DNA of 64,000 bases from Ceratodon purpureus. Taxonomy: Eukaryota; Streptophyta; Bryopsida; Pseudoditrichales; Ditrichaceae. The notes below the pieces were generated by a model that saw only the letters and a program-made list of their open reading frames with translations, was not told the origin of the DNA and made no database searches. Of this stretch, positions 31,390 to 43,400 are shown piece by piece. The stretch covers positions 107,923,789 to 107,987,788 of the forward strand of contig CM026426.1 in NCBI GenBank assembly GCA_014871385.1, given 5' to 3'. How positions within the stretch are numbered: the stretch's first letter is position 1; every line of letters begins with the position of its first letter. A program made the position numbers and the translations under genes.

Positions 31390-33893
31390 TAACATGGGGT
31401 CTTCAAGCATCAGTCTCCCTGTCAACTTCGCCCTGCGCTCTGCCGCTCTAAGCTTCAGTTCCTTCTTGGATGGACCCGTCCCTCCAACTTCCCCTTTCAG
31501 GAACTCGTTGAAGTTGACAACTTGAAGAAACGCCCGAACATAGTCATCAACTGTATCCACGTAGAGGTCGCCGCACTTGTTACCAGAGGACTGAAGCCAT
31601 TTGCTGTGAACGGTTTCAGCAAGGTTACATGTAGGCATTTCTGCAAGTTCATCCTCGGTAAATTTCTGTACATCCAAGGGCAGTACTGGTTAGATGTGGT
31701 TCGGCATTAAGTGCGGTGGGGTAAATGCAAAGTAGAAAACGGAGTGAATGAGTAAGGAAAAAAAAAGGTACCTCAGTCATGAAGCCGCCCCACTAGCAAA
31801 ATCTGAAGTGCCAGAAACAGAGCCAAAGCTCCAATCTAGCTAGGGCCTTCTCTGAGACAGCTCCAGTAGAAACCCACCAACCTTTAATTGCGAGGTAGAG
31901 AGTATCCGCCTCCTCCATTGTTTTCGCCGCCCGGTATTGCTGGCACATTTTCTAGTGTTGCTCCCACAGTTCTTCAGGGATGTACTTCTCAGTATTATTG
32001 ACCATGGACTGCGTCCAATGGAATAGGCAGGTCCTCTATCGATCCTCCATATGGTCCTCCTTGTTCCCTGTACACGATCCGTACTGCATTCCAATTGGCC
32101 TTTGCGCTGTCCGCCATGAAGCCCTTGAAGTTTGGCGCTGCAACGCCATTCCTCACCATGACAGCATTTAGGTTTCTCCAAAATAGGATCTGGGCGTCGC
32201 AGTCCTCGGACATCATGTCACATGTAGCAATCGTCATGACCCGGCAGTACGTGGAGTCGTACACGTGGCATGCCAACGTGGTCCAATCGCGTACCCGCTT
32301 GACGTGGTCAAACATCACCCAGGCGTTCTCGAGATCACCGCCGGGCTGCATCCTGGTCACGAGGTCGACACCGCTTCCGGGACCCACTTCCGACATCTTG
32401 AAGAGGAACACCTTGTCCAGATCTTTTCCTTGGCCCGGGAATTTGTTCTCTTGGACATATGCCCAGAGACTGATTCCACGCAACTTTGTTATGGCATCCA
32501 TAACTCCATAATTCCTCAACTGACGGAATGACATTACCTTGTTGCGAATGTTCGGAGATGCGATGTCCTTGCACCTGTCAAGGATTGGAATAAGCTCCTC
32601 CATAGTGAGTTTCTTGGGAGGTGCATCCTCTGGCTGTAGCAAGTAATTCCCGATGAGAACCTTGCTCGCCTCCAACACCACAGAGCTCTTCATTGCTCTA
32701 GGTGTATTCTCGACCTGTTCTGAGATCAAACTATTGATCTCATCCTTTGAATCTCTGTAGTCGCCAACCTTAACAGGGTGATCGTGAGTACCAAGATGGA
32801 TACACGCCCTTGTCTAGTTGACTGTACCAGACACGTAAAAAATTCGGGCCCCACAGATAGCAATGCAGGCGGGGGGTTCTTTGCATACCTTGCATACAAC
32901 CGTGGAATCTTTTGGTGGTGGCAGGTTGACACTGAAGGCTTGAAGTGTGCAGCCGTCGAAGTCGGTCTCGTTCACATCACGAATCCGGGGGCGGCGTTCC
33001 AGAAATGGGTAGTCTTTGTTGATGCAGCGCAGCCATCCGACACAGGTTGAGGACCGGAAAGACAGCCCCAAGTCGTTGGTGATATTGGTGGTGATGTTCT
33101 TGGTCCAGACGTGGCCATCGTATTGTTTGTCCATTCCCTGCATGGACTTTGCCTGCGACCACGATGCTCCTAGTGCCGCAGAGGGCAATTCGAATAGAAC
33201 TGGTCCATCGAAAACGGCAGGTAGGTACCCTACTCTCTCGTGACGCATTCTAGAGTAGTTTAGTTTTTTCAGAACGTTCTTACTACCAGGTCTCTCAGCA
33301 AGTTTGCGAAGTGAATCGACAATACTGATAGTACTATACTCTGAAATTTGAGAGGAACTGGAGCACTTTACTGGAGGGGGGACTGCGGGCCTAGACTCTG
33401 CAGCGTCCTGTGTGACAGGAGGGTTCGACATAGCAGAACTAGTTTCTTCATCTGAAGAGAGGGAGATGACCGGAGTTTGAAGAGTAGCATCCACGCCAGA
33501 CTCTACCTTGACCTTCACGTGACGAGGAAGCGGAGTTTCAACAGTGCAAGTAGAGGAGCGACGGGAAGTAAGAATCTCTGTAGACGTCTGCATCTGCGAC
33601 TCTGTAAGTCCATAAACTCTATATGTACCAGGATACAAGTGCCAGTACAGAATTCCATCGTCACCCCTCTCAGACAACTGACCTAGAGTGTGAGTGACCT
33701 CAGTTGTTATCTCGTCAAAAATCTTCTCCTCGACCCTGATTGTATCCTCTCTAAAAGTGAATCTCATACTTAGGTGCTGGGAGGACACGCTAGCCATACC
33801 ATCGGCACTGGTCTGAAAAGAGAGAGGGATTCCAAGGCCTTGAGCATAAAGGACGACTGTGCCTTGGACTTCCCGAGGAGCTGCGTACGCCAT
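31380..33893 (-). pseudogene. X transposase, N-terminal and catalytic part
   Basis: Starts at ATG 33893 (MAYAAPREV), about 80 bp downstream of a minus-strand TATA box (about 33976-33985). It aligns with the element 1 and 2 transposase: VLYAQGLGIPLSF, the VISLSSDEE string, the region around VYDSTYCRVM (first Asp), GFMADSAKANWN (second Asp) and LAEMPTCNLAETVH in exon 2. Decay: CAG to TAG at 32816-32814, a frameshift after NAVRIVY, and further stops before the intron. The frame is cut at 31380 by element 1 and resumes at 13210. Confidence 0.85.
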
Positions 33894-33975
33894 CGTGAAA
33901 CGTAGAGTGTGGGGATATGACACTAAACGAGTGAAGGTGCACAAGAATGAGAGACTGATGAGGTCGAGTACAATG

Positions 33976-33985
33976 ATTATATACA
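33976..33985 (-). promoter_or_regulatory. TATA box, X transposase
   Basis: CTGTATATAATC on the minus strand, about 80-90 bp upstream of ATG 33893, in the divergent promoter region shared with the methyltransferase gene. Confidence 0.5.
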
Positions 33986-34420
33986 GTTATAATTGTATCT
34001 TAGGTAATGAATCTGAATCACGAGTAACGGAAGTTAGTTAGACTGTAAGTAACAGAGTTAGTTGTCCCTGACGCCGTAATGAGAATTTAAGTACACTTAT
34101 ATTAACTCATGTCAGTACCACTTTAGATCGTAGTTTGATTTTTTGTTGAAGACAGCATGTCTAGGATTAGTTGTAGCCGCCTTTCATTTTAGAGTTTTGG
34201 CTAGGCCCTCCGTGATGAGTGACTCATTGTCACCAATTCTATTTTAGTGGCGATTTTATTAAATTTTGATAAATTTTAATTATATTTATTTGCACATCAA
34301 CTTTAATTCAAAATTCATTTATCTTTAGTTGTTCGATGTCAGTGACCAATTTTAGAGGTACATGTCAGTGATCAATATTTTGATAAGAGGAGTTGTTCAG
34401 CAGTAGTTAGGAATGATGAG

Positions 34421-34428
34421 TATATAAG
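34421..34428 (+). promoter_or_regulatory. TATA box, X methyltransferase gene
   Basis: TATATAAG, about 60-70 bp upstream of ATG 34489; matches the box in element 2. Confidence 0.55.
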
Positions 34429-35904
34429 CAGAGCTTAAGTTCTAAAGTGTCCTTTATTGTGAAGAGGGTCATTAGGTTACTTAGACACATGAAGCAGAGT
34501 GGAGGGCCATCTCCCTCCACTTATGTCACTCCTAAACCTAGAAGAAAACCAGGTGGTACAGATTTTACGAATAGGAGAGCTAGGAAGAGGAGAGCATCAC
34601 GTAAGAAGGTAGTATTTAAGAGTGACCACTTGAGTGCACCCGTGAAAAGGAGAGGAGCAGGTCTGCCTGTAGCTTTGAAGTTTTGTAGCATTCGTAAACT
34701 CATTCTGGATTCAATAGTAGAGCGAGAGGAAGATTTTTTAGAGAACTCTCTCGTTGAAGAACACGATCAAGAACAGGTGGTACTCTCAAGTGGAGTTGCA
34801 CGTGAGGCCATGACGGAAGAATTAGTCTTTAATTGTAGTCAAAGAGTGGAGTCACCGCAGCCGTCTATCGAATTCAATGACTCTTTGACGGGGAGACGGA
34901 TTCTCAATCAAATCTACATTTTAACTCCGATGAGGTTAGTTATTCTATACCGTCTTGACGGATGTTGATTGTTTATATTAATTCAGTATTGTATTAGGAA
35001 GATGCTTTACTATTTACGTTATCTATTTTGTGTTACGCATATTTCCAATGGATTGCGTAAACTCACAAAAATCAAATAATTTATTGAGGCACTAATTATT
35101 TGACAAAGGCCCGTAATTGCTTCGGACTGCCTGCGAGGAACTTCAGTTTCGTATTGTTCACGGGAACTTGATGTTAAAGTCAATTACTAGGTTGGCTAGT
35201 AAAAGTCAATGGGCGTCCTTGTATTGACTTCGGCCCGGCCTCTAGATCGCATTGCCATTTGGATAGGTTTCGATATCGACTCATAGAAACCTTATTTGGG
35301 TCGAGTGGACTCTTCTGTGGCACTCAGGGATTTCGCATAGAGGGAGAGGAGGGTGAGGAATTGCGAGGGTGCGCAAGGATGGTTCGAGCCGCAATTATGG
35401 AGGCCGGCAGCGACTCTGATGGTGGGGCGGGCCAAGGCATTGCGCAGGACGATGGGCAGGTGCAGCATGCCGAAGGAGCGGGCTGAGGCATTGCGGAAGA
35501 CGATGGCAGGGTGATGCATGCCGATGGAGCAGGGGGATTTGATGGGCCAGGAGAAGCCACCGACAGGGAGGAGTCTTTAGGAGGTGGGCAAGATATTGTA
35601 CGAAATGGTGGAGACGACGACGACGACGACGAAGAAGTATTCTACTAACTTGACCTTCTTGGTTGTAAGCGGATTTGGGTTGTTTAGAAGGGTTTGATTC
35701 TTACAGATTGCGTCTTTATTGTTTGTGGGTTGTAGTTTGTTCGAGGGTATCGAGTTCTTGGTTGCTTGCGATTATCGGGTTCTTCAGTGCTTGCGATCTG
35801 TTCTCGAATTTTGGAGTGGGCGGATTGTGGGTGTTGCGGATTCTTGCGCTGCTGCTGAATTGCATTGCTTGTAACGAGCTGTGAGTGTTGGTCAATCTGG
35901 GCTG

Positions 35905-36128
35905 GTTTGTTCTCGGTGGCTCGCGGCTTGGGACTGTCCATCTGCAATGAATTCTTGAATGTTTACATATTTTATTTTTAATTTAAAAAAAAAAAAATGG
36001 CCCCAAGCCTACTGTCGTTGACGACAGTAGGCCGAGGGCCTTCAGTTGGTTTTCGGGATTTCTTTGTTGTTTATATGGGCTGGTCTGTTCTCGGTGGCTC
36101 GCGGCTTGGGACTGTCCATCCGCAGTGA
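35905..36128. repeat. Direct repeat pair in X
   Basis: GGCTCGCGGCTTGGGACTGT and neighbours occur near 35905-35950 and again near 36083-36128, 178 bp apart. Confidence 0.6.
36007..36032. repeat. Perfect short palindrome, first copy
   Basis: Arms GCCTACTGTCGT and ACGACAGTAGGC around a 2-bp centre. It is the same core as the 212-bp array downstream, but 638 bp from its first member. Confidence 0.85.
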
Positions 36129-36599
36129 CTGGTCACCCGGGGGAGCCTTCAACTTGTATGGCAAGATCTCGATGAGTTCTAGCATGGGTTCTGTTCCTTG
36201 GTTCTGCTATGGTCGTTATGTCTTTCAGCCATTGGGTTGTTGGTGGGGATGGTGCTTGAGTCTGGTCGGAACTGGCTAGGATTCCAAAGATGAAGTTGTC
36301 GCTGATAACCTCAGTCTGGTAGCATCAGAGACTCACAATTGCAAAACTTCATATGAGTCATAGTTTGAATCGTTATCCAATACTTAAAAGTTCTTTCACT
36401 CTATCAGTTTCCTCGCTCTGTATTGACATGTCAAGTTGTCCAATCTGAGTGCAAGTCACTCTGATCATCTACCGCGCTGCATTGTGAGTGCTAGAAAGTG
36501 TATCAATCATTCACCACATTGATACAACAAGACTTTCGGAAATACAGTAAGACGATTACTTGGAAAGCAATTGCTCACTCACATTTCAGCTGCTTCCAC

Positions 36600-37450
36600 A
36601 GTATAATTTTATGTTATTTTTTTGAAAATTAAAAAAACCGCAACCCTACTGTCGTCAACGACAGTAGGTCGGGGGCTGGGTGTTGGATTTGGGGATTTTG
36701 ATTTTTTTTATTTTTTTTATTTTTTTTGGTTCCATTTTGTGTAATGTCAATGCATGGTTGATAACATTATTTTAATTAAATTGTTAAAACTTTGAAGATT
36801 TTAACGGATTTTCTTGGTAATTTTTTTTTTTTTTTGAAAAATAAAAAACCCGGAAGCCTACTGTCGTCAACGACAGTAGGTCCGGGGCGGGGTGTTGGAT
36901 TTGGGGATTTTGATTTTGTTTTATTTTTTATTTTTTTTGGTTCCATTTTGTGTAATGTCAATGCATGGTTGATAACATAATTTTAATTAAATTGTTAAAA
37001 CTTTGTAGATTTTAACGGATTTTCTTGGTAATTTTTTTTTTTTTTGAAAAATAAAAAAACCCGCAAGCCTACTGTTGTCAACGACAGTAGGTCCGAGGCT
37101 GGTTGTAGAATTTGGGGATTTTGATTTTGTTTTTATTATTTTTTTTCTTTGGTTCCATTTTGTGTAATGTCAATGCATGGTTGATAACATAATTTTAATT
37201 AAATTGTTAAAACTTTGTAGATTTTAACGGATTTTCTTGGTAATTTTTTTTTTTTTTGAAAAATAAAAAAACCCGCAAGCCTACTGTCGTCAACGACAGT
37301 AGGTCCGGGGCTGGTTGTTGAATTTGGGGATTTTGATTTTGTTTTTATTATTTTTTTTCTTTGGTTCCATTTTGTATACTGTTAATGCATGGTTGATAAC
37401 ATAATTTTAATTAAATTGTTAAAACTTTGTAGATTGTAACGGATTTTCTT
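36600..37450. repeat. Tandem array of about 212-bp units with a 24-bp palindrome
   Basis: Palindrome cores at 36645-36668, 36857-36880, 37068-37091 (one mismatch) and 37280-37303; spacing 212, 211 and 212 bp. Each core (arms CCTACTGTCGT) follows a T run, GAAAAATAAAAAA and CCCGCAAG, and precedes GGTCCGGGGC. The rest of the unit includes GTAATGTCAATGCATGG and TTTTAACGGATTTTCTTGG. Found only in X within this window. Confidence 0.85.
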
Positions 37451-37914
37451 GGTAAAAGTCTTGATGAAAATCTTATATGTTTTTAAGAGTTTTTAAGGTT
37501 TTTTTGGGAGCCTTGTCGAGGTTGTGGTTTGTTTCTTTATGATTCCTGTTTTTTCTGATAATTATAACATTGTTTATGGTTAAGGACTCTGATGGAGATC
37601 ATCTCGGGAGCGAACGTCAAGACCCGACGCCTGCAGAAACTGAGGTATTTCATTCAATTTACAATTAATATTGTTTTCTTATGTCTATGAATTTGAGTTC
37701 TATTCGCCTTGTACCCTTCTTTGTTTCCTACTCTTTTAAAAATGGAAGTTAATCCTCACTTCATTTCTTCTACTCTAGGTATCATCCGATGTTCCTGAGA
37801 TGTCCGCTACTTCCCCCATTTCAGTGATCAATGTTTCCGATCTTTCGGATTCATTTGATCATGTCTACTGTACTTGTGATGTAGCCAACCCTGTAGGTGT
37901 GGAAAGTGGACCTC

Positions 37915-38070
37915 TCGAAGTCCACTCTCCACAGTACATGCCTACCTCTCCAGTGTACATGCCTACATCCCCGGTGTATGAGCCTACCTCCCCGGGCTAT
38001 ATGCCCACGTCTCCTCCACAGGGCTCCCCGCCGATGTCTCCACCCTCTCCTTCCTCGCCGATTAGAGTCA
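37915..38070 (+). other. CTD-like heptads, X copy (one extra repeat)
   Basis: SPQYMPTSPVYMPTSPVYEP then TSPGYMPTSP, four YxPTSP units against three in elements 1 and 2, then SPPMSPPSPSSP. Confidence 0.8.
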
Positions 38071-38798
38071 GGAGGCCAGCCCATGTGGTCTTTGCTCTGC
38101 CGGCAATTTTGTAGTGCCCTGTCCAACAGACCAGGCGATTTTGGAGGAGACGCCGTCACTGGAACTGTAGATAGTCTAAGGAGTACTATAGTCGATCCTC
38201 ACGTTGATAGTTTTATCAATCACAGATGATGATTGAGTTGTTTAAAGAGAGATGACAGTATGAAGATATATTGTTACTTTCTTTTACATACTTGTCTTCT
38301 TTGCATGACTTTCTTCGATTGTGCTTGTTCTCCTAATTTGCGCACCTTCTCGCAGGTTTCGCAAACACAAGATGTGTTGGTGAAACCATCTTGTCCAATA
38401 AACTTGAAGACTGTTAGGGAAGGGAAATTGGAACATCGAACCCAATATAAGGTGGACTCTATAGCCGTCATCAACAAGCTCAGGATCAAGCCATCGCAGA
38501 AGTCCCGAATGTTGGTGCCCCTGTGCAGGATGATCCCAATGGCAAAGGTTAGATCTGTGGGCGAAGTGGGGGTACAGCATTTGGAGCGGGAGTTCGTTAA
38601 GGGATATAGAGATGGCGACCGCGTCATGTACATCTCTATGTACAACAACGAAGAGCAGACAAGAGATGTTACGGATGAGGTCATGGCTAGATGGAGCCCA
38701 TTATGGAGGGACGCGAATGATGCTTTTGAATTTGAGCTTCAAAGTGACGAGGAGTGGTCGCAGTTCTCGATGAAGATGTTTTTTGTCTGGGAAGGTAA

Positions 38799-38808
38799 CC
38801 ATCGCCTC
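38799..38808. repeat. Target duplication, left of element 2
   Basis: CCATCGCCTC, identical to 53682-53691, in the GNHRL codons of X's ParB-like exon. Confidence 0.9.
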
Positions 38809-38875
38809 GGGGAAAGTTCGTATGTGAGCGAAGAGCGTAGAGCGGAGAGCACAGAATGGAGAGCACAGATTTGAC
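38809..38875 (+). repeat. Right-type terminal inverted repeat of element 2
   Basis: GGGGAAAGTTCGTATGTGAG then CGAAGAGCGTAGAGCGGAG and GGAGAGCACAGATTTGAC; pairs with the GAGCGGAGAGC-rich end at 53599-53681. Confidence 0.85.
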
Positions 38876-38903
38876 AATTAGCAAAATTTTCAAAAGCAAA
38901 GTG

Positions 38904-38920
38904 GACCCTATAACCGTGGA
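38904..38920 (+). promoter_or_regulatory. Subterminal motif, element 2 right-type end
   Basis: GACCCTATAACCGTGGA, 95 bp from the tip. Confidence 0.7.
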
Positions 38921-39570
38921 AAATTACTAAATTAAGGCTTGATTTTGACACTTCTTTTAGGAAAAGAGTATATTACCATGGAAATCAGGGTTCTCTCTGG
39001 TAAGAATTTATTACGTTTGTTCTCTAAGATACAAATTAGGGCTGATGTCATGATGACGTCATGCATATATTTTGTTAGATTAATCATGGATTTAGGCAAG
39101 ATATAATGATCAGGCGTTAAGTTCTAGATCAAACAATTAATTCTTTCATAGGTTTATGTAAATGCACAAGGAAAGAAACAAATTTCACAGAACATAAAGG
39201 AGGCAAGGTTTCAAAACTTCCTGGAATATTTCAAAATTCGTGTAAATATCTTAACTGCTGAACCCAAGATATACCTTGTTAGAGTCCTTGTCTTCATCGA
39301 AGATTACTCTCTCTTCCTAGGCATCGAAGCATCTTCATTTGAGTGATACAAGTAGGAGATTTTTCATCACGAACAGCACTTGGTAAGCAAGGTTCCAGAG
39401 AAGGAGGTCACTCTTGGTTTCTTTAGCTTGTTTCTAGGTGACGTATTAGGATAGTGACACAGTCCTTGGCATTCTGTGCTGTATGCAAAGGTAGCGTAGG
39501 AGTTTGGGGATGTCAATCTGCAAGCTTGCGTGGAATGTTTTAAGACTACAACAATTTAGTGTGTTGCGCG

Positions 39571-39942
39571 ATGCCGAAGGTGTGTAATGCGAGATCGAGG
39601 AGGACGAGAGCGGCTGTAGGTTTGCCCCCAAAGGCACCGGCGTGTTATCAGGAGCTGCGGCCCTGGCTCTTGGAGGTGGAGCGCGCCAGAGAACGAGGCA
39701 TGGACCTGCCACCGTTTAGGCACATCGGAAGCCTCCATGTTGGTGAAGGTGAATGGCGTTGGACAGTGCTTTGTACCAATGAGCTTCTCCGTATTATGGG
39801 GTTGTCCCTAATCCCGTATCCCTTGCTATCGAACGTCGATGAGAATCCAGTTGTTCAGCTGCCCGAAGTGATCATATCGGATGGCGAAACTTGCTGGTTT
39901 GATATGGACAAGAGTTGGACTGTATATCCTCCGAAGGATTAG
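39571..39942 (+). CDS. 123-aa ORF near the right-type end (element 2)
   Basis: Same translation as 30246-30617 in element 1, starting at MPKVCNARSRR. Basic N-terminus, then a Trp-containing core (GEGEWRWTV, SDGETCWFDMDKSW). No known family; function unknown. It is about 760 bp from the element tip and points inward. Confidence 0.5.
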   Translation: MPKVCNARSRRTRAAVGLPPKAPACYQELRPWLLEVERARERGMDLPPFRHIGSLHVGEGEWRWTVLCTNELLRIMGLSLIPYPLLSNVDENPVVQLPEVIISDGETCWFDMDKSWTVYPPKD

Positions 39943-40456
39943 TACTGTGAAGTCTAGCGGGGTGTTCGAATACATTCCTTTAGATTTGGTCATTTATTGG
40001 ATCTAGATACGAGTATTCCAGCATGATGGTTTTAGATAATATAGAGGATTCTAGGAATAAGAGAACTCGAAACCAACTAAAAGAAATGGTCGTAAAAGTT
40101 CGTGGAATATTTCAGATTTCGTGTACAATAATGGAGTAGCGGAAACCAAGATGCACACCAAGTCAAGAGTAGGTAACATGGCTATGGAAATGTGGGATTT
40201 TGAATGATTAAAATATAAATTACCGCGCAATTTAAATTTTGAGCATTTATTTTGTAACATTTCATTCTTCATATTATATTTTGAGCATTACAGTTGTCAC
40301 ATTTCATCCTCTACATACAAAGAGACGATTTGGAAATGAGAATCATAACAAGTTTAGGTTTAGGGTAGTAGAGTAGACGAAGGATTACGCAATGAACTCC
40401 AATTAAATCAAATCAAATCAAATGAAAACAACAATAGACCGAAGCCTCCTTCAAAC

Positions 40457-43400
40457 TCACAACATGCTACAGTCGCTACTTTCACTCTCAGAACTAGATG
40501 ACTCTGAATCTCCTTCTACCGCCTCATCATCGACGAATAGAAGGGCCCTGGGATCAAAAGTAGTTGGCCGACTAGGAACATATGTAAGGGCTCCACATTG
40601 AAACGCCTGTGCTAAGCCCTCCGCGTAGTCCGGAAGTATGAAAGGCTGAATCAGGCTGGAATGAAGACGCCACGATGGAGTGGACACTGATCTTGGCCCA
40701 CGTGGCGGTGTTGCTGAAACTACTCTGCAATAGAGAACCGATTGTGGTTAGATCGAGTACGTAGAGCTGCAAAGAGAAGTAATGCTTGGATAATTTGAAC
40801 AAAGAATAGAAGACTTACACCACTTATCAGATCTTGCTCTCTTTGGAGGGGCTTTGTCTGCTGCTGCCGGTCTAGGATGTTTAGGAGGGCCCATGGCGGA
40901 TGGTCTAGCCATGCACGGTTTGAGAAGGGCGTTGAATATGGCTTCGTCCTCCTCAAAAGCGAGAATGTGACGACCAATAGCCTGGGAAGCCTTGATGGAG
41001 GCCCCTGGAACTCGGAGAGAAACAAAGAAATGAGAAACTGTGGGAAAAACGAGAGGAATAATTAAGCAGAGATATGCATGAATAGTTACCTGTCCCAGCA
41101 TTCCAATCAAGAACTATGTCGCCGGGCATTGACAGCTCCTCAATTATGCCCTGCATCATCTCAGGGGATTTCTCCCTTGGGCCTCTCCACGGCACCCCCC
41201 CATTCATGAGCTGCGATTCCAGATCGGTGAAGTTGAAAATGGCATCACTCTCGGTAATGTTGAGGAGCCCATGTATCAGCTCGGATTTCTTCGTTGGAAG
41301 GAGAAAGTACTGCCTTTACGAACATAGACGCGAATCCAGAACCGCATAGTCTGCACTCAAGCAAAACTAGTGAGTAAAATTAAGCAGAAGGGTTATCAAT
41401 AAGTAAAGGGAAGGGTATGTTTAGGGAAATTACCAAGTTCTCGGGCTTCGTAGGAGAAGTGAGGCCGAGGACATTGACGCCCCACCAGTCCTTGAAAAGC
41501 ACGTAGTCACCGCCATCAGCTTCTTCCTCGATATCCTTAGCCAGCTTCTGATCAGTGTTGTAGATGAGGCAGATGGCACCATCTTTCTGCAGGTAGTTAT
41601 CTGCAAAACGGAAGATGTCGAACACATAATCCTTCTCGCGAGAGTTCCAAGGCGGAATACTCGTGGGGGGAACGGAAACGGATGGGACGGGAAGATTCTC
41701 AGGGATGTCGGCAATGATCAAGTCCACTCCCAGATGGTCCTCTTGTTTGCACCGGTCTCCAACTCTGTTTTCGCGGCCTGCTCCAAACTTGAGGAAACAA
41801 GAAAGCAGAGTTAGTAACTACATAGCGAGTAGAGGTGGCAGAATCCATTAAATGTCAAAATATCGGAACATACATTGCGAATGAAGTCTTGAGTCTTGAT
41901 CCAATCCGGGTCGCCACCTTTTCTCTCCTGTCTCTTATTTTGCCGTAACATGGAATCCACAGATGAGTTGAAGACGGAAACATGTGTGGAAATCGAAGCT
42001 CCAGCGGAAGAAGTTGTTTGAGGATATAGTTTGGCCTTCCTCTGCTCGAGGAGACCTCTGGTGATCTCCGAAGCACTGATCGAGGAAGGAGCCGGCGAAG
42101 AAGCTGGAGAAGGGTTTGTAACGACAATACCCGGAGAGGGCTCTGGTGCCTTCTCAGCTGGCGCGGAAGACTCCGCACCAGTTTGCTGTGATGCCTCTGA
42201 CTGAGAACGCAGAGATTTCAGTCGCCTTCCTCTCCTTCTCTTCGGTGGTGGAGCAGAAGACTTATCCTGCTCTCCTTCAGGACATTCCGCATCATCCACG
42301 GAGTCCTCCACCACAACCTCACCCCCATCGTGTAGAGTCTTGACGTCCGCCTCTGAGTCAATCGTGAAACCACGAGAGCAATCAAGATACCAGCATCCCT
42401 CGAGCAAGTGAGGAGCTTTGTACCTTTTCAACTGTTGGGGAGAATAGATACACTGGTCCGAGGTGTTCGACGTCCAAGCACTAAAGTACTTAGGGAGCTG
42501 CTGAACCTTGATTGCCTCCTTCAGAAGAAGCTCTCGCTTGAAGTACAAATGTAAACCAATATGTAGAAGGTTAGTATCAAAAAGATAAAGAGACCTCGTT
42601 CTGGAATTTGAATCTGATTAAAAGGAATTTATCGTACCAGTAAGTAACTCGCTTGACAACCTGAGCGGTTCCAGGAAATTTAGCAAAAATGGACTTCTTG
42701 TCGAAGGGCTTATCAGCCGATTTTCCAATGAACGTAGGGAAGGCCTTGTCCCACAAGAGAATACGTGAACTCTCCACATAATCGCCCGGTTCTTGTACTT
42801 CAGGAAAGGCCTTCCAATTGATAACGAGGTTTTCCGCCTTGCATATATCCTCGAATTCGTTAATGACGGCTTCCTCCAACTGTAATTCAGAATTCAATTA
42901 ATTAGCAATGAGAAAGAATCGAGGAAGAGAATAATGGATAATGTAATTGGAAAGGTTTTTTAAGAAATTGTACCCCAGCCCAGAATGAGGCCTTGTTCAA
43001 CCATGGGACAAATTCGGTATCCTTGAATTCAAGTGGTAGAAATCTGTAAGACAATTGGGAACTCAGAGATGAGTTCCACCACCTCAACCAACAAGCCTTG
43101 TACTTGGCCTCGACGAATGCTGGAACAATCTTCTGGAACTTATCAAGTGACATCTCAGGTTTAGAGAAGTCACTGAAATGCCGATTAATATGCAACAAGT
43201 ACAGGAGTTTTAGAAAAAATGAATACGTAAATGTTGTTGTGATACAAAATACTGAACTCTGCCACGATGAGGGTCTCACTTTGTTGAGGAAGTCGTCACC
43301 ATTCTTGGGATTTGCAATTGCCAAGTACTTGGTGAAGTCCTTCCTCTTAATCGATTCCACCATGTTGTTTGAAGCCGCATTCATGGCATCCCAAACAGCA

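Larger units (their letters stand above)
31380..38808 (+). mobile_element. Transposon X, middle segment
   Basis: 7.4 kb between the inserted elements. It carries the N-terminal part of the X transposase (-), the divergent promoter, the first exons of the X ParB/methyltransferase gene, a region of tandem palindrome repeats, the CTD-like heptads and the first part of the ParB-like exon, which is cut at GNHRL by element 2. Confidence 0.85.
34489..38808 (+). pseudogene. X ParB/methyltransferase gene, 5' part
   Basis: First exon from ATG 34489 (MKQSGGPSPSTYV) shares PSTYVTP.PRRKP, TDFTNRRAR and the GAGLPVA.KFCSIRKLI block with the other copies. The second, low-complexity exon is eroded (about 35259-35640, with a repeated GIAQDDG-like unit and an Asp run). 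A short exon ending PTPAETE lies just before 37645. The heptad exon is 37780-38114 and the ParB-like exon runs from about 38357 to 38808, where element 2 is inserted after GNHRL. It continues at 53692. The long region between exons is filled with palindromic tandem repeats. Confidence 0.75.

Noticed and set aside
36600-37450. CRISPR-like array
   Set aside because: Units are 212 bp and near identical throughout, without unique spacers, in a eukaryotic transposon.
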